Shown piece by piece: positions 11,538-23,965 of a DNA stretch of 64,000 nucleotides; the stretch's first letter is position 1, and each line of letters opens with the position of its first letter. A program made the translations under genes and the position numbers. Below the pieces are notes generated by a model, which worked only from the letters and a program-made list of their open reading frames with translations, made no database searches and had not been told where the DNA came from. Origin of the DNA: Chelydra serpentina. Taxonomy: Eukaryota; Chordata; Testudines; Chelydridae. Where the stretch lies: NCBI GenBank assembly GCA_037349315.1, contig JBAIAC010000051.1, positions 25,270,001 through 25,334,000 of the forward strand. The letters are read 5' to 3'.

Positions 11538-11853
11538 CAGGGGGTTCTCAAACATCATTGCATCACAACCCACTTCTCGCAACAAAAATTACTACATGGC
11601 CCCAGGAGGGGGAATTGGGCGGGCTCAGGCTTCAAGCCCGGCTGCCCCGGGTGGGGTCCCAAAGGCCAAGGGCTTCAGCCCCAGGCAGGGGGACTGTAAC
11701 GTGAGCCCTGCCGCCCAGGGCTGAAGCCCTTGGGTTTCGGCTTTGGCCCTGGGCTGTGGGGCTTGGGATGCAGCCCCGGATCCCAGCAAGTCTAAGCCAG
11801 CCCTGGCAACCCCATTTTAATGGAGGTCTCGACTCACAGTTTGAGAACCGCTG
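11538..11853. mobile_element. hAT-Charlie-like MITE with good inverted ends
   Basis: Ends read CAGGGGGTTCTCAAAC and GTTTGAGAACCGCTG, matching as inverted repeats apart from two central differences. The interior is GC-rich and non-coding (GGCTTCAAGCCC, GGGCTGAAGCCC). Open frames through it are incidental. Confidence 0.75.
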
Positions 11854-13267
11854 CTGGTCTGTTTCAGGTGAGGGGAGCATGGCTATTGCTAACCTAAGTT
11901 AAGGATTGGCAAAGCCACATGGCTAGCTAAAATTCTCACCTCGTCCCCGGCCTTCACACTAAATGCATCCTTTTCTTAATGCTCCGAAGAGTTCCTTTCA
12001 TTAACAGCTAGGGAACAGAATGTTGGTTTCCATGTCCCCTCTCTCTCTTTTGCCGCTAGCCAGGTCAGAAGCAGCCAAAACACTTGGCGCGGGGCTCTCC
12101 TAGCAGTATTCCTACATGCTAGCCATGCATGTAGACTCCTAAAGGAATGTAGACCCTGTCCCACAACCAGAGCACTCTCCTTTCAAGTCGAAAGTATGCC
12201 TTTGCCTGGAAATAAAAATAAAAAAGCAAGGCAGAAAATTAGAAACCAGATGTCTGCTGTGAAAGCCATTTCAAGCAGGCTGCAGTTCACGTGGGAACTT
12301 CTATAATAGCAACTGCAACCCAAAATCCTAAATAATCATTTCAACAAGATCAAAGAGATCTCCACCACAGTTTGTTAGGGAGACAGGGAAAGCATTAGTC
12401 ATTCTCACTGCTTAAGCCTTGGATGGAATGTCGCAAGGGCCCATTATTCAAAGGTGCTGGACAATGCCTGTGACAATGGAACAAAGCGAGAGAAGATTTA
12501 ACACTGCTCTTGAAATGGGTTCAGGCCCCCAAGTCTGGATTTATTCATAATAGCGAACCAAGTATTCGTACATAAGCTAAATTATGACTTAACTGGCATC
12601 ACAGGCACTTGGTGGGCTAAAACTCATGACTGGAATATTGGCATAGAGGGGCAGAAAGGCAGCTTGCTCAGAAAGGACAGGCAGATGTTGTGTATCAAGA
12701 ATATATACACTTATTCTGAAAGGTGAGAGGAAGACCAGTTGAAAGTCTCTAGGTGAAGATGGGGGGTGGAGCAAAAACAATAGAGATGACATCATGGTAG
12801 GGGGTCTACTGTCGACCTCTAAACCAGGCAGAGGAGGCAATTCTGGAACAAACAAATACCCAACCATCCCTGGTAGGGGAACTGTAACTATCCAGCTATC
12901 TGCTGGAAAAGTAATGTGGCAAAACAGAACATTTTCAGTTAAGTTTGTGGAATTTATGGGGAACAACTTTTTGTTTCTCAAAGTGGAGGAAGTAACTAGT
13001 GGGATAGCCATTTTAGACTTGCTTCTGACCAACAGGGAGGTTGCAAATCTGAAAGTGGAAGGCAATTTGGGTGAAAGTTATCATGAAATGATAGATTTCA
13101 TGGAATCTAAGAAAAGGAAGGAGTGAGAGCAGCAGAATAAGGACAATGGACTTCAAAAGAGTAACTTTAATAAACTCAGAACTGGTAGGTAAGGTCCCAT
13201 GGGTAAGAAAGTCTAAGGGCTAAAAGGAGTTCAGTAGAATTGGCAGTTTCCTCAAGGAGACCCTCTT

Positions 13268-13449
13268 AGGGGAGGGATAGCTCAGTGGTTTGAGCACTGG
13301 CCTGCTAAACCCAGGGTTGTGAGTTCAATCCTTGAGGGGGCCATTTAGGGATCTGGGGCAAAAATTGGGGATTGGTCCTGCTTTGAGCAGGGGGTTGGAC
13401 TAGATGACTTCCTAAGGTCCCTTCCAACCCTGATATTCTATGACTCTAT
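13268..13449 (+). mobile_element. Turtle pol III SINE with CR1-type tail
   Basis: The head GGGATAGCTCAGTGGTTTGA is an A box from a tRNA-like promoter, and GGTTGTGAGTTCAATCC is the B box. The 3' part (GAGCAGGGGGTTGGACTAGAT, then CCCTTCCAACCC and repeated ATTCTATGACTCTATG) matches the tail of CR1 LINEs. This is the published tortoise pol III/SINE arrangement, mobilised in trans by CR1. It is not a tRNA gene because it lacks an intact cloverleaf. Confidence 0.9.
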
Positions 13450-13743
13450 GGGCTTGTCTTCACTACCCGCCGGATCGGCAGGTAGCAATCGATCTTTCGG
13501 GGATCAATTTTTTTGCGTCTCATTTAGACGCGATTAATCGATCCCCGAAAGCGCTCCCCGTCGGCTCCGGAAATCCACCTCATCGAAAGGTGGAAGCGGA
13601 GTCGACGGGGGAGCAGCAGCGATCGACTCGCCGCCATCCTCATGGCCAGGTAAGTCGATTATGATACGCCGACTTCAGCTACGTTATTCACGTAGCTGAA
13701 GCTGCGTATCGTAGATCGACCTCCTCCCCTAGTGTAGCCCTGG
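13450..13743. mobile_element. hAT-type MITE (GGTCTACACT family, copy 2)
   Basis: It begins GGCTTGTCTTCACT and ends AGTGTAGCCCTGGGC. It shares with the copy at 5889 the words GAGTCGACGGGGGAGC and the hairpin CTTCAGCTACGT/ACGTAGCTGAAG. It abuts the SINE tail, and both lie inside the CR1 body. CTATG is repeated on both sides, a likely remnant of the target duplication. Confidence 0.75.
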
Positions 13744-15527
13744 GCTATGAGACAGTATTGAAGGCACACCTGCAAATTATTCTGATGTGAAGGAAAGATG
13801 TGCCTCTTTACTATTCATCCTATATGGCTCCACCAGGAGCTCTTAAATGACCTGGAAATTAAAAAGCAGCAAGACTGATGAATTGCTAAGGAAGAGTACA
13901 GAAGAATAGCATAAGCATGTAGGGACAAAATTAGGCTAAAGCACAAAATGAGTTACACCTAGCAAGGGATATAAAAGACAATAAGAAGAGGTTCTTTATA
14001 TACATTAGGAACCAGAGAAAGAGAAAGGAAAGTATAGGTCCTCTATTTAGCAGGGAAGAAGAGCTAAGAACTGCTGACATCAAGAAGATTGAGGTGTTTA
14101 ATGCCTATCTTGCTTCAGTCTTCAATAAAAAGGCTAATAGTGATAAAATACTCAACCCGATTTATATTAAAACAAGAGGAAAGGAATGCAAACCAAATTA
14201 GAAAAAAAACATACATCAGCTGTATTCAAGTTGGCAGGGCCTGATGGAATTCATCCTATGGTATTTAAGGTACTAGCTGAAGCAATCCCAGAACCGTGAT
14301 CAATTGTCTTCGAGACTTCATGGAGGATGGGTGAAATCCCAGAGGACTGGAGAAGGGCAAACATAGTAGCCATCTTTAAAAGAGGGAACAAAGAGGACCC
14401 AGGGAATTATAGACCAGTCAGCGTAACTTCAATATCTGGAAAGATACAGGAACAAATTATTAAACAATCAGTTTTTAGGCACCTAGAGGATAATAGGGTT
14501 ATAAGGAATAGCTAGCATGGATTTTTCAAGAACAAATCATGCCAAGCCAACCTAATTTACTTCTTTGCCAGGATTGTTGGCCTAGTAGCTGGGAAGCAGG
14601 GGGAAAGCAGTAGATATGATATATCTTGACTTTAGTAAGGCTTTTGACACAGTCCCACATGACATGTGCCTAAGGAAATGTCTAGATAAAATTACTAAAA
14701 GGTTGAAATATCGTAGTCAAAGAGCAGTTATTCATGTTTCACTGTCTCACTGGGAGGGCATATCTAGAGGGGCCTCACAGGGGCCAGTCCTGGGTCTGGT
14801 ACGATTCATTATTTTCATTAGTGACTTGGCTAGTGGAGGGGTGAGTATGCTTATAAAATCTGTGATAATACCAAGATAGGAGGTGTTGCTATGACTTTGG
14901 AGGACAGGATTAAAATTCACAATGACTTTGACAACTTTGCGAACTGGTCTGAAATCGACAAGATGAAATTCAATAAGAACAAGTGCAAAATAGACTTAGG
15001 AAGGAAAAATCAAATGCACAACTACAAAATGGGGAATAACTGGCTGTCAGTACTGCTGACAAGGATCTGAGGATTATAGTGGAATCCAAATTAATATGAG
15101 CCAACAATGTGCAGCACTTGCAAAAAAGGCTGATACTGTGCTTGGATGTATTAACCGGAGTGTTGTATGTAAAACACAGGCGATAATTTGTCCTGCTCTA
15201 CTCAACACCGGTGAGGTCTGAGCTGGAGTGCTGTGTCTCATTCTGGATGCCACACTTTAGGACATTTGTGGACAAATTGGAAAGAGAGTCCAGAGGAGAA
15301 CAGCAAAAATGATAAAAAGTTTAGAAAGCCCAACCTCTGAGGAAAGGTTAAAAAACCTGAGCGTGTTTAGTCTTGTGGAAAGGAGATTTGGGGAGGAGGG
15401 GCGCTGATAAGTCTTTAAATATGTTAAGGGCTGTTATAAAGAGACCAGTGATCAATTGGTCTCCATGTCCACTGAAGGTAGGACAAGAAGTAATGGGCTT
15501 AGGCTGCAGCAAGGGAGATTTAGGCTG

Positions 15528-15700
15528 TCTACAGAGTTAAATTGACATGTTATGCCGATGATCATAAACTGCTATAATTACATTGCGTGTGCATATTCAC
15601 ACATTGCTCTTTGTGTCGGCAGAGCGAGGCCACAGTTGGTGCTCTAGCTTCAACAGAGAGAGCAGTGTACTGTGGGTAGCTATCCCTCTGTGCAACTAGC
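15528..15700. repeat. MITE-like fragment
   Basis: This begins GGCTGTCTACAGAGTTAAATTGACATG and includes GGTAGCTATCCC, in the style of the other CTACAC-type short elements. No clean right inverted end was found. It directly follows the broken CR1. Confidence 0.4.
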
Positions 15701-15829
15701 TAGCTTCTGCCACTAGGGGTTGTGAGAATGGATCACAGTGCATCCCGGGTGCAGGCTCACCATCTCATGATACAGTTTTTTCTGTCCCATATTCCCTGGG
15801 CTACAAGGAAGGGGGAGCTTGGAGAAGAG

Positions 15830-16196
15830 GGAGTGATGGGGGGAGAGGAGTGAGTGTGGGGGGCAGAGCCTGGGGAAAAGGTGGAATAGGGGGAGGGCCT
15901 TGGGGGGAAGAGGCAGAGCAGGGGCAGGTTTTTTTGTTTGTTTGTTTTTAAAATGGAGATATGCCAGTCTCCTAGAACTGGAAGGACCTTGAAAGGTCAT
16001 CAAGTCCAATCCCCTGCCTTCACTAGGCAGGACCAAGTACTGTCCCCTGACAGACTTTTACCCCAGATCTCGCAAGGAGTGAACTCACAACCCTGGGTTT
16101 AGCAGGCCAATGCTCAAACCACTGAGCTATCCCTCCCCCCTTGCACTCCTACTATAGTGTCCAGTTTTTAGACATTAGAAAGTTGGCAACCCTAGT
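15830..16196. mobile_element. Short hAT-like element (GGCAACCCTA end) split by a SINE
   Basis: The right end GAAAGTTGGCAACCCTAG and the G-rich body (GGGGGCAGAGCCTGGGGAAAAGG) match the element at 30085-30405. The body is interrupted by a minus-strand pol III SINE at 15958-16141, so the SINE is the younger insertion. Confidence 0.6.
15958..16141 (-). mobile_element. Turtle pol III SINE, minus strand, alternative tail
   Basis: The reverse complement starts with GGGATAGCTCAGTGGTTTGA and a B box, as in the copy at 13268. Its 3' part is of the other type (GGGACAGTACTTGGTCCTGC, GAAGGCAGGGGATTGGACTTG, then CTAGGAGACTGGCATATCTCC). It has no CR1 ATTCTATG octamers at the tail. Confidence 0.85.
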
Positions 16197-16199
16197 ATG

Positions 16200-17300
16200 T
16201 CTCTTCACCAAGTTGCAGACTCCATTTTGATCATGCAGCCCTTTGTCTTCTCTTTGCATCCAGCTTGGACTGAAATTCTAACAGGGTAGAGGGCAAAGGC
16301 CTGACAACAGAGAGTCATTAAACTTTGATGATAGACCATCAAAATGACAGAGATTGCTGTCCCCACCTCCCGCCAGTAAACCAGTTTTTCAAGGGAAGAT
16401 TGCCTTGGCAACAAAGCAGGGGGCTGAAATCACCTGAGCAGAATGTCACCAGACAAAGGGCCTGGAAGTTATATAAGGGTTGGGACTACTTTGCTTAGGG
16501 GACCATTTTTCTCCAGCTCAAGATGAGGGAGAAGCAAGTAAGCAACTCAGGACGTAGGAGCTTGATGAGACAACGGACCATCCTACCCACTTGGACCCGG
16601 ATGGTCCCCCAAGAGCTCCTCAGGGAAGGGTTAGCTAGCCTGGGGCATTGCAGTTAGGATGTTTGCTGTGTCCTAAATGCTATGGACTCTCTTGTGCGTT
16701 AGCTGTTGAGTAAAAGCGCAATGGTGTTAGAATCCTACATGAAATGGCTGTGTGGGGTATATGCTACACCTACTGTGTGTCTCCAGCAAGTGAAACGAGA
16801 TCCTGGAAGGCTCACACCTTTGGGGTGCGGTTCCAGGAGAAGGGTGTGTTTTGGCTACTGGGGGGCTCCAGAAATCATAGAATCATAGAAAGTTAGGGTT
16901 GGAAGTGACCTCAGGAGGTCATCTAGTCCAACCCCCTGCTCAAAGCAGGACCAACCCCAACTAAATCATCCCAGCCAGGGCTTTGTCAAGCCGGGACTTA
17001 AAAACCTCTAAGGATGGAGATTCCACCACCTCCCTAGGTAACCCATTCCAGTGCTTCACCACCCTACTAGTGAAATAGTTTTTCCTAATATCCAACACAG
17101 ACCTCCCCGACTGCAATTTGAGGGTAACAGACTGAGAGTTGGTGCCCAGGAAATGTGCCACTGAGGCCAAGAGAAGAAAGAGTGTTGCAGCCTACAGAGA
17201 CCCATGGAAGCTTAAAACACCTGAGGATCCAGAGGCTTGGATTCCCTTCACAGCAAGCTGTTGGGTGGCTAGCGGGGATCCATGACAGTTGCGTGGTGAG
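16200..17300 (+). mobile_element. Possible LTR or retroelement block with TATA box, carrying a CR1 insertion
   Basis: A TTATATAAGG TATA-like box lies at about 16470, followed by transcription-leader-like sequence (CTCCAGCTCAAGATGAGGGAG). A CR1 tail (16874-17172) interrupts it. No retroviral frame or clear LTR ends were found, so the class is uncertain. It could be simple intergenic DNA. Confidence 0.3.
16874..17172 (-). mobile_element. CR1 LINE 3' fragment, minus strand
   Basis: On the minus strand it encodes the C-terminus of CR1 ORF2, including [18 protein letters not shown] and [13 protein letters not shown], followed by the CR1 3'UTR and the terminal repeated ATTCTATG octamers (16874-16890 on the plus strand as CATAGAATCATAGAA). 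The coding part is open for 69 codons, so this copy is fairly young. Confidence 0.92.
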
Positions 17301-18850
17301 GTTGTCTGTCTTAGTGTGAGGCTATCATTTGGCCCATATTGAATCTTTTCTTAAGTGAATGTATTATTATGCTTTGGGCAGAGGGGAACAATTTGCAATG
17401 ACTAGAAAAATGTGAACAAAACTTGATATGCAAGATGCAGTAGGTGGGACTTGTATTGTGCACCTGCTTCCCTGGTGATATAGCAGGAACCTAGAATAAA
17501 GAAGAGTGAGACAGGGATTTGGGCCAAGGTAGCATCCCTTTCTGTGCCCAGCCATTATTAGGATGTGGATTTATTGCAGCCACTAACGGCCACAGTTCCA
17601 AAACAGGTCTGCTTCAAGTTAGGCACCAGCATAAGTGGGCAGATTTTCAGAAGAGCTCAGTGTGCCAGGCGCGCATTGGGTGCTAGGGATTTTTGAACGT
17701 GTGGTCCTTGTTAGGTGCCTAAATGCAAGCATGAGGTTGTTCTTGTAGGCAGTTTTGAAAATCTGGCCCTTTGAGCTTTTCTTGAGCCATAGGTATGGGG
17801 CAGGCTTTTCACAAAGGATTAATGGCTGTGGGACAAGTTCTCCTCCCAGTCACATCAGTGTGAATTTACAGTAACGCCAGTGAAACTGCTCCTGATTGAC
17901 ACTGATATGGGTGAGGTCAGCATCTGGCCCTTCCGTTCTGGAGGAGCTCCTGTACCATGATCCCAGTTTGACATCACCTCTCCTCTTGCCTGCTGGAACC
18001 TCATCAGTGCTCTTTCTGGAGGGAAAAGTGTCACTTCGATCCTTCGCTCTACGAACAATATTTGATCTAGTGGTTCATGGATATTCTTACCACATTATTA
18101 TCACAATTACTGATTATTGTATAGTGACCCAAAATGTGCTCAACACTTATGAGAGACTAGAAATGGACCAACCTTTGGTTCCTTCTGTCTGGTAAATCCC
18201 TTCTCAGATGATCTTGAGAAATGCTCTTCTGGACTGTCAGAAACAGACATTTTTTTTAGATGTCATCTCCAGTTTTAAATGTTTCTTCAGGGTCTCGAAT
18301 AGGATAGGACTAGATGCAGGCACGTCTCTCAGAAGGGAAGCTATTCTCACTGAGATCTGCAACCCGTTCCTGCTGCTCTTTGGATGAAATGATGATCTGC
18401 CTCACTTTGTACGTCAACCTCATCAGTATTCACATTTTTAACCGATTGACCCAGCAACATTAACCATGCAATATTCCACACTCCAGTCTACACTGTGTGA
18501 TTGCTTTACCTCCAGATTTGCCTCCCTGGGGACTGGACACCTGGACCTCCAACAAGTCTCAATAGACAGATGAGGCCCATTTCAACAGTCAATGGGCCTG
18601 ATTCACCTTTGCATTATCCCAGGTACGGAATTACTCTGTAAGGCTGCTCTAATTTATGCCAGGGCTGGGACACAACTGAACAGAGACTCAGAGAACTCCC
18701 TGATGCCTCCCACTTCTGGTGCTCTGAGTGGATCCCAGCCACAGTGTAGGGATATTAAAGAAGGTACTGGCAGTGATTCCCCAAGTGAAAGTAACTCCCC
18801 ATAATTTGTCCCCCACAGTTTAAACCTCATAGCATTACCAAGTAAAAAGA
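17301..18850. other. Intergenic, nothing recognised
   Basis: No exon or clear transposon was identified. Blocks such as the 17590-17770 segment read like old, diverged amniote repeat, but I could not place them in a family. Open frames here are short and overlapping. Confidence 0.5.
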
Positions 18851-19690
18851 TCTCTTGGGTCTCCTGTTAAAACTTACAAGCTACTGTCTGTGTAAACCAT
18901 TGATTGTATCTGTTCTCAGAAAGATACTGTATTGCTATGAGAAACTTGCAAACAAGTTATTTGACTTTGTTCTTTATGCATGCTTTGTACCTAGAAACAG
19001 CATAGAAAGACCCCCACCCCTCAAAGGGCAGGGAGTCTCAAATAAATTAGTACACACCCCAAAAGTGGTGGAGACAGTATGTCTGCTGATGAATGCTTGG
19101 TGTACATGAATGAATGAGCAGGGAGGTGCCAGCCTAGGAATTCAGTGACCATCGGCTGAAGGCAGCATCAAGTGGGAACAACCAGACAACACCCCCCGGA
19201 GGATAAACTGGGATCCACCCGACCATCTCAAAGGATGGGAAAAACAAGATAACATCTGACAGCACAAACATCAGGAATATGCCATCTGCTGATTGAGTTA
19301 GCAACAACAAGATGAAACAGTTCCCATAGACTAACATAGGAAATAATACCTATAAGAATGGCTTCTACACACTGAGGACTTTGAGTCTGGTTCTGCAACC
19401 ACCCTCCAGGAGCATCAGATGAATCTGACAAGGACTCGGCTCCACCCTCATGCCCAGGTTACCTGGCTAGTAACTTGGCATGAGCAACTTCTAGGCTGGT
19501 AACTATGACATCTATACAGAACCTGTGTGTGTGTGTATGAATGAATGTGAAACTGAATGAAATGTTATAGCTATAACTGACTGCTTACTATGATTCTTTT
19601 TGTATTCACAATAAACGTGACATTCTGTCTTATCCCCTTTTTAAAAGATCTTGCTGGTTTTTATTTTATTGGTATAACAACAGCAGCAAA
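18850..19690 (+). mobile_element. Probable retroelement terminal sequence, unclassified
   Basis: The block ends with AATAAACGTGACATTCTG, CTTATCCCC and TTTTATTTTATTGGTATAAC, which I recognise only as a recurring turtle retroelement 3' end. A short GT microsatellite lies near 19525. No coding frame is retained and ends are not resolved. Confidence 0.35.
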
Positions 19691-21250
19691 TTTGCCCCTT
19701 AGTTTCTAAGAAAAATCATATTTAACCATACAAAGCCAGGGCCTCTGCTTACCTCGCACCTTGTGCCATCATTTGCATCTATGCAAAGCAGCGGGTAAGA
19801 GGACACTGGTGTGAGTGGAAAAAGCATTTCACACTCACTTTGCATGGGTGTAAATGATGAGAAGTTGTGAGGCAGTGGGGACTCAGGACCGTTGCTTTCA
19901 AATTCAACAAAGACATTCATCATCATTCAGCACCCTCATCCTCATCAAATGCAGTAGTAGATTGTGCAAATACTACTGAGCCGCCTGCATTTGAATCCCT
20001 GTCTGATTCAAAGGATGTTTTAATAAATGCTCTTTTTGGGGGGCAAGGGAGGAGGCAGGAAGGGAGGAGACAGGTGAGGACACATACTTTAGATTTAGGG
20101 TTATAGCAAAAGTTTTTTTTTTCCAATTCACAACATGGAAATGGTGAGACACTGACATATGTTCAATGTGTATAGTACAAGGGTTGCTTTTCTTCAAAAC
20201 GCTAAGTTCCAGAGCTGACTTAAATGCTCTCCCAGGGGGAAAGCAGAGAGAATGAATGGGCACAAAGGTCATGGGGCATGCTATTAGCAAAGAGCTGGGG
20301 ATAATTCATGGGGAGGTGAGAAGAGGGACCACAGCTGAGAGATTGGAACATGGAGGAGACAGTCAAAAAGAAATTGACTTCTGGTGAGCTCAATACCCAA
20401 ATTTATTTATCCAGGAGCTGATTATTGACTGAGCTTTTGCCTCATGAATATTTACAGCACCTTGAGGGACCATGAGTCTTAATATTGACTGAAACTCAGT
20501 CAATGTATGTACTGTTATTTTGTGCAGACTGCTACCTTGTACAAGCAGAGTGTTTTTTCAGGGATGACAGCAGGGTTGTGTAGTTAGAGCTCTGCACTGC
20601 TGACTCTGAGAGAGCTACACTACTGCTGCGTGGTGTGATTTTTCAGCTTGAGCAGACATACGCACACTAGCTCCGATTGGGCTAGAATGCTAAAAATAGC
20701 AGTTTGGTCATGGTGACATGGCCAGCAGCTTGGCCTAGCCAGCCAAGTATTACCCTGGCTGAGCTCCTAGGTGCAATCACAATTCAGATTGTCATGGCCT
20801 GGACCTGTAAAAAATGGAAGCACTGTAAAGCCACTGCTATGCTGATGCCCTTGTGCTGTTCTGTAACAAACAAGGACCTGTGTTGATACACGTTCAGTGG
20901 GACAGAATGAGTTCTAAACAAGACCATCAAAATGACTGGGTGGGAGGCGGACCCCAAGGGTTAACCACGACCAGCTAATGCATTTTTAAACACTGCTCAC
21001 TTTGTCTACACTAAATGCTAAGAAGTGTTTAAAAGCTGGTTAGTTAACACTTTAGATATTTGCCAAGCACTCCTAATTTTTCTAGTCTAGACAGGATACA
21101 AAGGGCATTCCGGCCCAGCCGTCGTTAGGCAGGGAACTGCACTCTGCTGAGATTAGAAGATTCTCCAATCTCGTGATTAAATTCAATGGGTCAATTTGTC
21201 CGCTCACTTACATCAGTTTTACACCTGCTACGCCAAACCTGGCCATTCAA
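19691..21250. other. Intergenic, nothing recognised
   Basis: No gene or well-bounded repeat was identified. A possible diverged MITE piece with GTCTACACTAAATGC lies near 21004. Confidence 0.5.
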
Positions 21251-21254
21251 TAGT

Positions 21255-21540
21255 CATGAGTCGGGACCCAGAAATAATGAGATTATTTTGAGATTATTAC
21301 AAATAATAATACATTTTGGGTTCTTTGTATTTGCCTTCTGGTTTCTGAACCTTTAGGTGGCTTTTGGTTCATTCACTCAAGCTTTTCTCTGCAACCTAGA
21401 GGCCTACAGACTTGCTTTGTTTTAAAAAAAAAGTAAGATGAGAGTCTCACCTACTCATATGCCTCCAAGAGGTGGGACTTTAAGAAGAACACCAAATGTC
21501 ATGAGATTCTCAGTAAAATCATGAATTAACAACACTTGCT
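21255..21540. repeat. Dispersed repeat, 'GCCAACTCTCG' family (copy 1, partial)
   Basis: Segments such as CATTTTGGGTTCTTTGTATTTGCCTTCTGGTTTCTGA and CTCTGCAACC are shared with the block at 56398-56665, and related to those at 35174 and 63343. The ends are not preserved here. Confidence 0.5.
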
Positions 21541-23349
21541 TAGAGACCATTTGTAACTATTGCAGGTTGGCATAAGTTAGAGCAGCGTCTAGCCTGTTCT
21601 AACCTGTTGGGGTTGGGGGCCAGTGCAGATGTGCCATGAGATCCAGGGAGCTGTAACTGGCTCCTGGATGGCTCCTCCCGCTGTCCTGCACTGAGTGGAT
21701 CTCCATGTGGAACAGAATCAGGGTCTTACAGACAAAACATCCTCAAATCCAGAAGAGCTTTGTTCAACCCAACAGGCTATGTCTCATTCCAGGCAAAGCA
21801 AACCCATTGGCAGAGATGAAACAGGAAAGAGTGAATCTAGAAACACCAGCTGGGGCACAGAGGTCCTGAAAAGGTGAGAGAGAAGACAGCAGAGGTGGAG
21901 TAATTTCCCTTTTTTTTTATTATACAGGATTTTATATACAAGGCCACCTTCTTCCCACACATCAGCATCATGGTCAGTTCATAGCAAAAATTGCAGCTCA
22001 TCTCCCAAAGCCTAGACAACAATGCTACAATGGCTCGGCACAGCACAATGGACAAACAAATGGTACCGGAACTGAAACATGGAAGGAAGAGGAGAAGGAA
22101 AAGAAAAGAATGTTCATCCCTTTTAGCCCTCATGATTATTTCCAACGAAGAAATGCAAGTAAAACGTTGTGCTTCAAAAGCCATGCTTACGAGCAGGCCA
22201 GGCTCTTTCGGAGTGGGATGCATGGCCCCAGGGCTTGCTTTCCACTCTGTCACCATCCTAAAGACTCTGTGAGAGGCCTGGGTTTGAGTGCTGGAGCAGA
22301 AACCAGGTGGCTGCTGGGAAACTGTTCGAGCAGCTCTCTGTGGTTCTGCTTTGTTTCATCCTGTTTCGTGGAGTTTGGTCAAAGAGAAGACTTGGGCGGC
22401 ACTCAGGGGGACCGGTTGGCATGGCAGTGTGGACTGAGTCTCAGCCCCATCAACCTCTGAAGCCAGAGACTAAGAATAGGGCAAATAAAGAGGGAATCTT
22501 CAGACTGTTTCGTTTGAAGAAACCACCCATGTCTGCTGCTGACCTTTGTCTTCTGGGTTGTGAGCGGGCTGAGGGCAGTGTGAATTCGGGGGTGGGGAGG
22601 AAAGTGGATGCTCTAATTCCCTCAGGCCCAGCATGCTGGACACTAATCCTCACAAGTCTTTTATGCTCAGGAGAGTTACTGCATCCCCCAACCCCATCAC
22701 AAGACATACCGATGTGGAGCGCAGCCTGCGGGGTCTGGTGCAGGGACCAGCTCATCCCTCCCGCATCACCTCCCAGCCAGACCTTGAAGGCCCAAAAGGG
22801 GGCTGAAGCGAGGGATTGGGTGTGACCATGCTGCTATAGGGGACTGGGCCGGAGGGGAAGAAGTGGCATCGCACCCCCCAGCCTGAACTGTGTGATTGTC
22901 CAATAAAAGGGTCTCACACTAACCACCTGGGTCCACTTTCACCCACGCCCCCTTATTCCACAGCGACTGTTTGCCTGTTTAACCGTTAGTTACGCATTGT
23001 CAGTCGTCTGGCTAAGAAACCAGACCTCTGAAGACTAAAGGTGCTTTGTTTCTGCTGCTCTGGCTCACCTATTCTCCTGTCGATGGCTTCCTTCTCTCTC
23101 TTCGTGCTGACATGCTGGTCCAAGGAGCCCAGCGCGCAATAAGGGACATGCTACTGATTCCCTTACACTCGGAGGTGACCGTGCATCCAAGGTGGCTCAT
23201 GGGATGAAAAGGACTCGGAACGAGGTGATTTGTCTGGGGAGGAAAGGTGCCCCTCTGCCCCACTCATGAACATGATCATATGTGTGAAACTACAAATTGT
23301 CCAGACCAACATACTCATTTCCCCAATTAACAAACATGCTGGCTCCTTC
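21541..23349. other. Intergenic or extended 3'UTR zone downstream of RALY
   Basis: Several long open frames on both strands (21837-22825, up to 172 codons) overlap and show no known domain. An AATAAA-containing A-run on the minus strand at about 21913-21925 could be a distal RALY poly(A) site, but the nearer site at 23369 is better placed. No transposon was firmly identified. Confidence 0.45.
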
Positions 23350-23965
23350 TACCTCAGGAACTAAATTCTTTATTGGATTACGACTAGCTATCTCTTCCCG
23401 CCCCTAAGGACAGCTCTACAACGTCCCCAGTTCATTTTATAATACAACCTCCATCCCAGAGTGTGGTCAGTGACGGTCATGGAGCATGTGTTTGTCCGCT
23501 GCCCAAGGCCGGCAGCAGGGCTCTGAGGAGCAGGGATCCACTTGGATGTCTGGTTTTCTTTGTTTTTGCTTTACAGATGGGTTGAAGATGTCGGTCCATG
23601 TTTCTCCTTTGGAATGCCAGGCAGAGATGACAGCAGCCCTGCATTTTATGCTTGTCCGGCTCAGCATGCCAGTCCAGGGTAGAACCTCGTGCTCTCCTCA
23701 CACTGGTGTTCATCGTTGTTCCGAATGTGCTACTAGGAGAGAGGAGGGAGAAAAAGAGGAGCGTCACTCTCCTTGTGATTTAGGAGATGCATTTAAGGGT
23801 CAATCCAGAGCCCAGCTGAGCAGCCAGGCTTGGTGCTGGGAAAATGCATAGGGTTTGTGGGGAGAGGCATCTTCCTAAGCAGCTACGATACATAAGGTGG
23901 AAATGTTTGCCCCGAATCCAGCATGCAACCCTTGGAGACTGGAGAGCTGCGCTAGCTGTACCTGG
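23350..23965 (-). other. RALY: RALY 3' untranslated region (3' end approximate)
   Basis: This region follows the RALY stop codon on the minus strand. It ends near a canonical poly(A) signal, then GT-rich sequence (TTTGTTAATTG, TATGTTGGTCTGG on the minus strand). The resulting 3'UTR of about 0.6 kb is normal for this gene. Open frames within it (for example 23467-23851) are not believed to be genes. Confidence 0.65.
23369..23374 (-). promoter_or_regulatory. RALY: Poly(A) signal AATAAA (minus strand), RALY
   Basis: TTTATT on the plus strand reads AATAAA on the RALY strand, 592 bases after the stop codon, with a GT-rich element downstream. Confidence 0.6.

Larger units (their letters stand above)
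12560..15525 (+). mobile_element. CR1 LINE, decayed, interrupted by a SINE and a MITE
   Basis: Translated pieces in several frames spell CR1 ORF2: an endonuclease-end motif [15 protein letters not shown] (near 13000), reverse transcriptase blocks PEDWRRANIVAIFKR and DPGNYRPVSVTSISGK (near 14340-14440), and IYLDFSKAFDTVPHD (near 14620). It has stops and frameshifts and cannot make protein. The 5' end is truncated. The body is split at about 13267/13744 by a pol III SINE and a MITE. The CR1 homology stops at about 15525, before its usual 3' end, where another MITE-like block starts. Confidence 0.85.

Noticed and set aside
13268..13340. Possible tRNA gene (A and B box present)
   Set aside because: The A and B boxes belong to a SINE head; the body continues into a CR1-type tail and no complete cloverleaf with anticodon stem could be seen.
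21837..22825. Frames of 101-172 codons near the RALY 3' end
   Set aside because: Overlapping on both strands with no homology I can recognise; one signal-peptide-like start on the plus strand is not enough to call a gene.
5431..23349. A further gene between EIF2S2 and RALY
   Set aside because: Only transposon protein fragments (CR1) and unassigned short frames are present; no host exon with splice sites was found.
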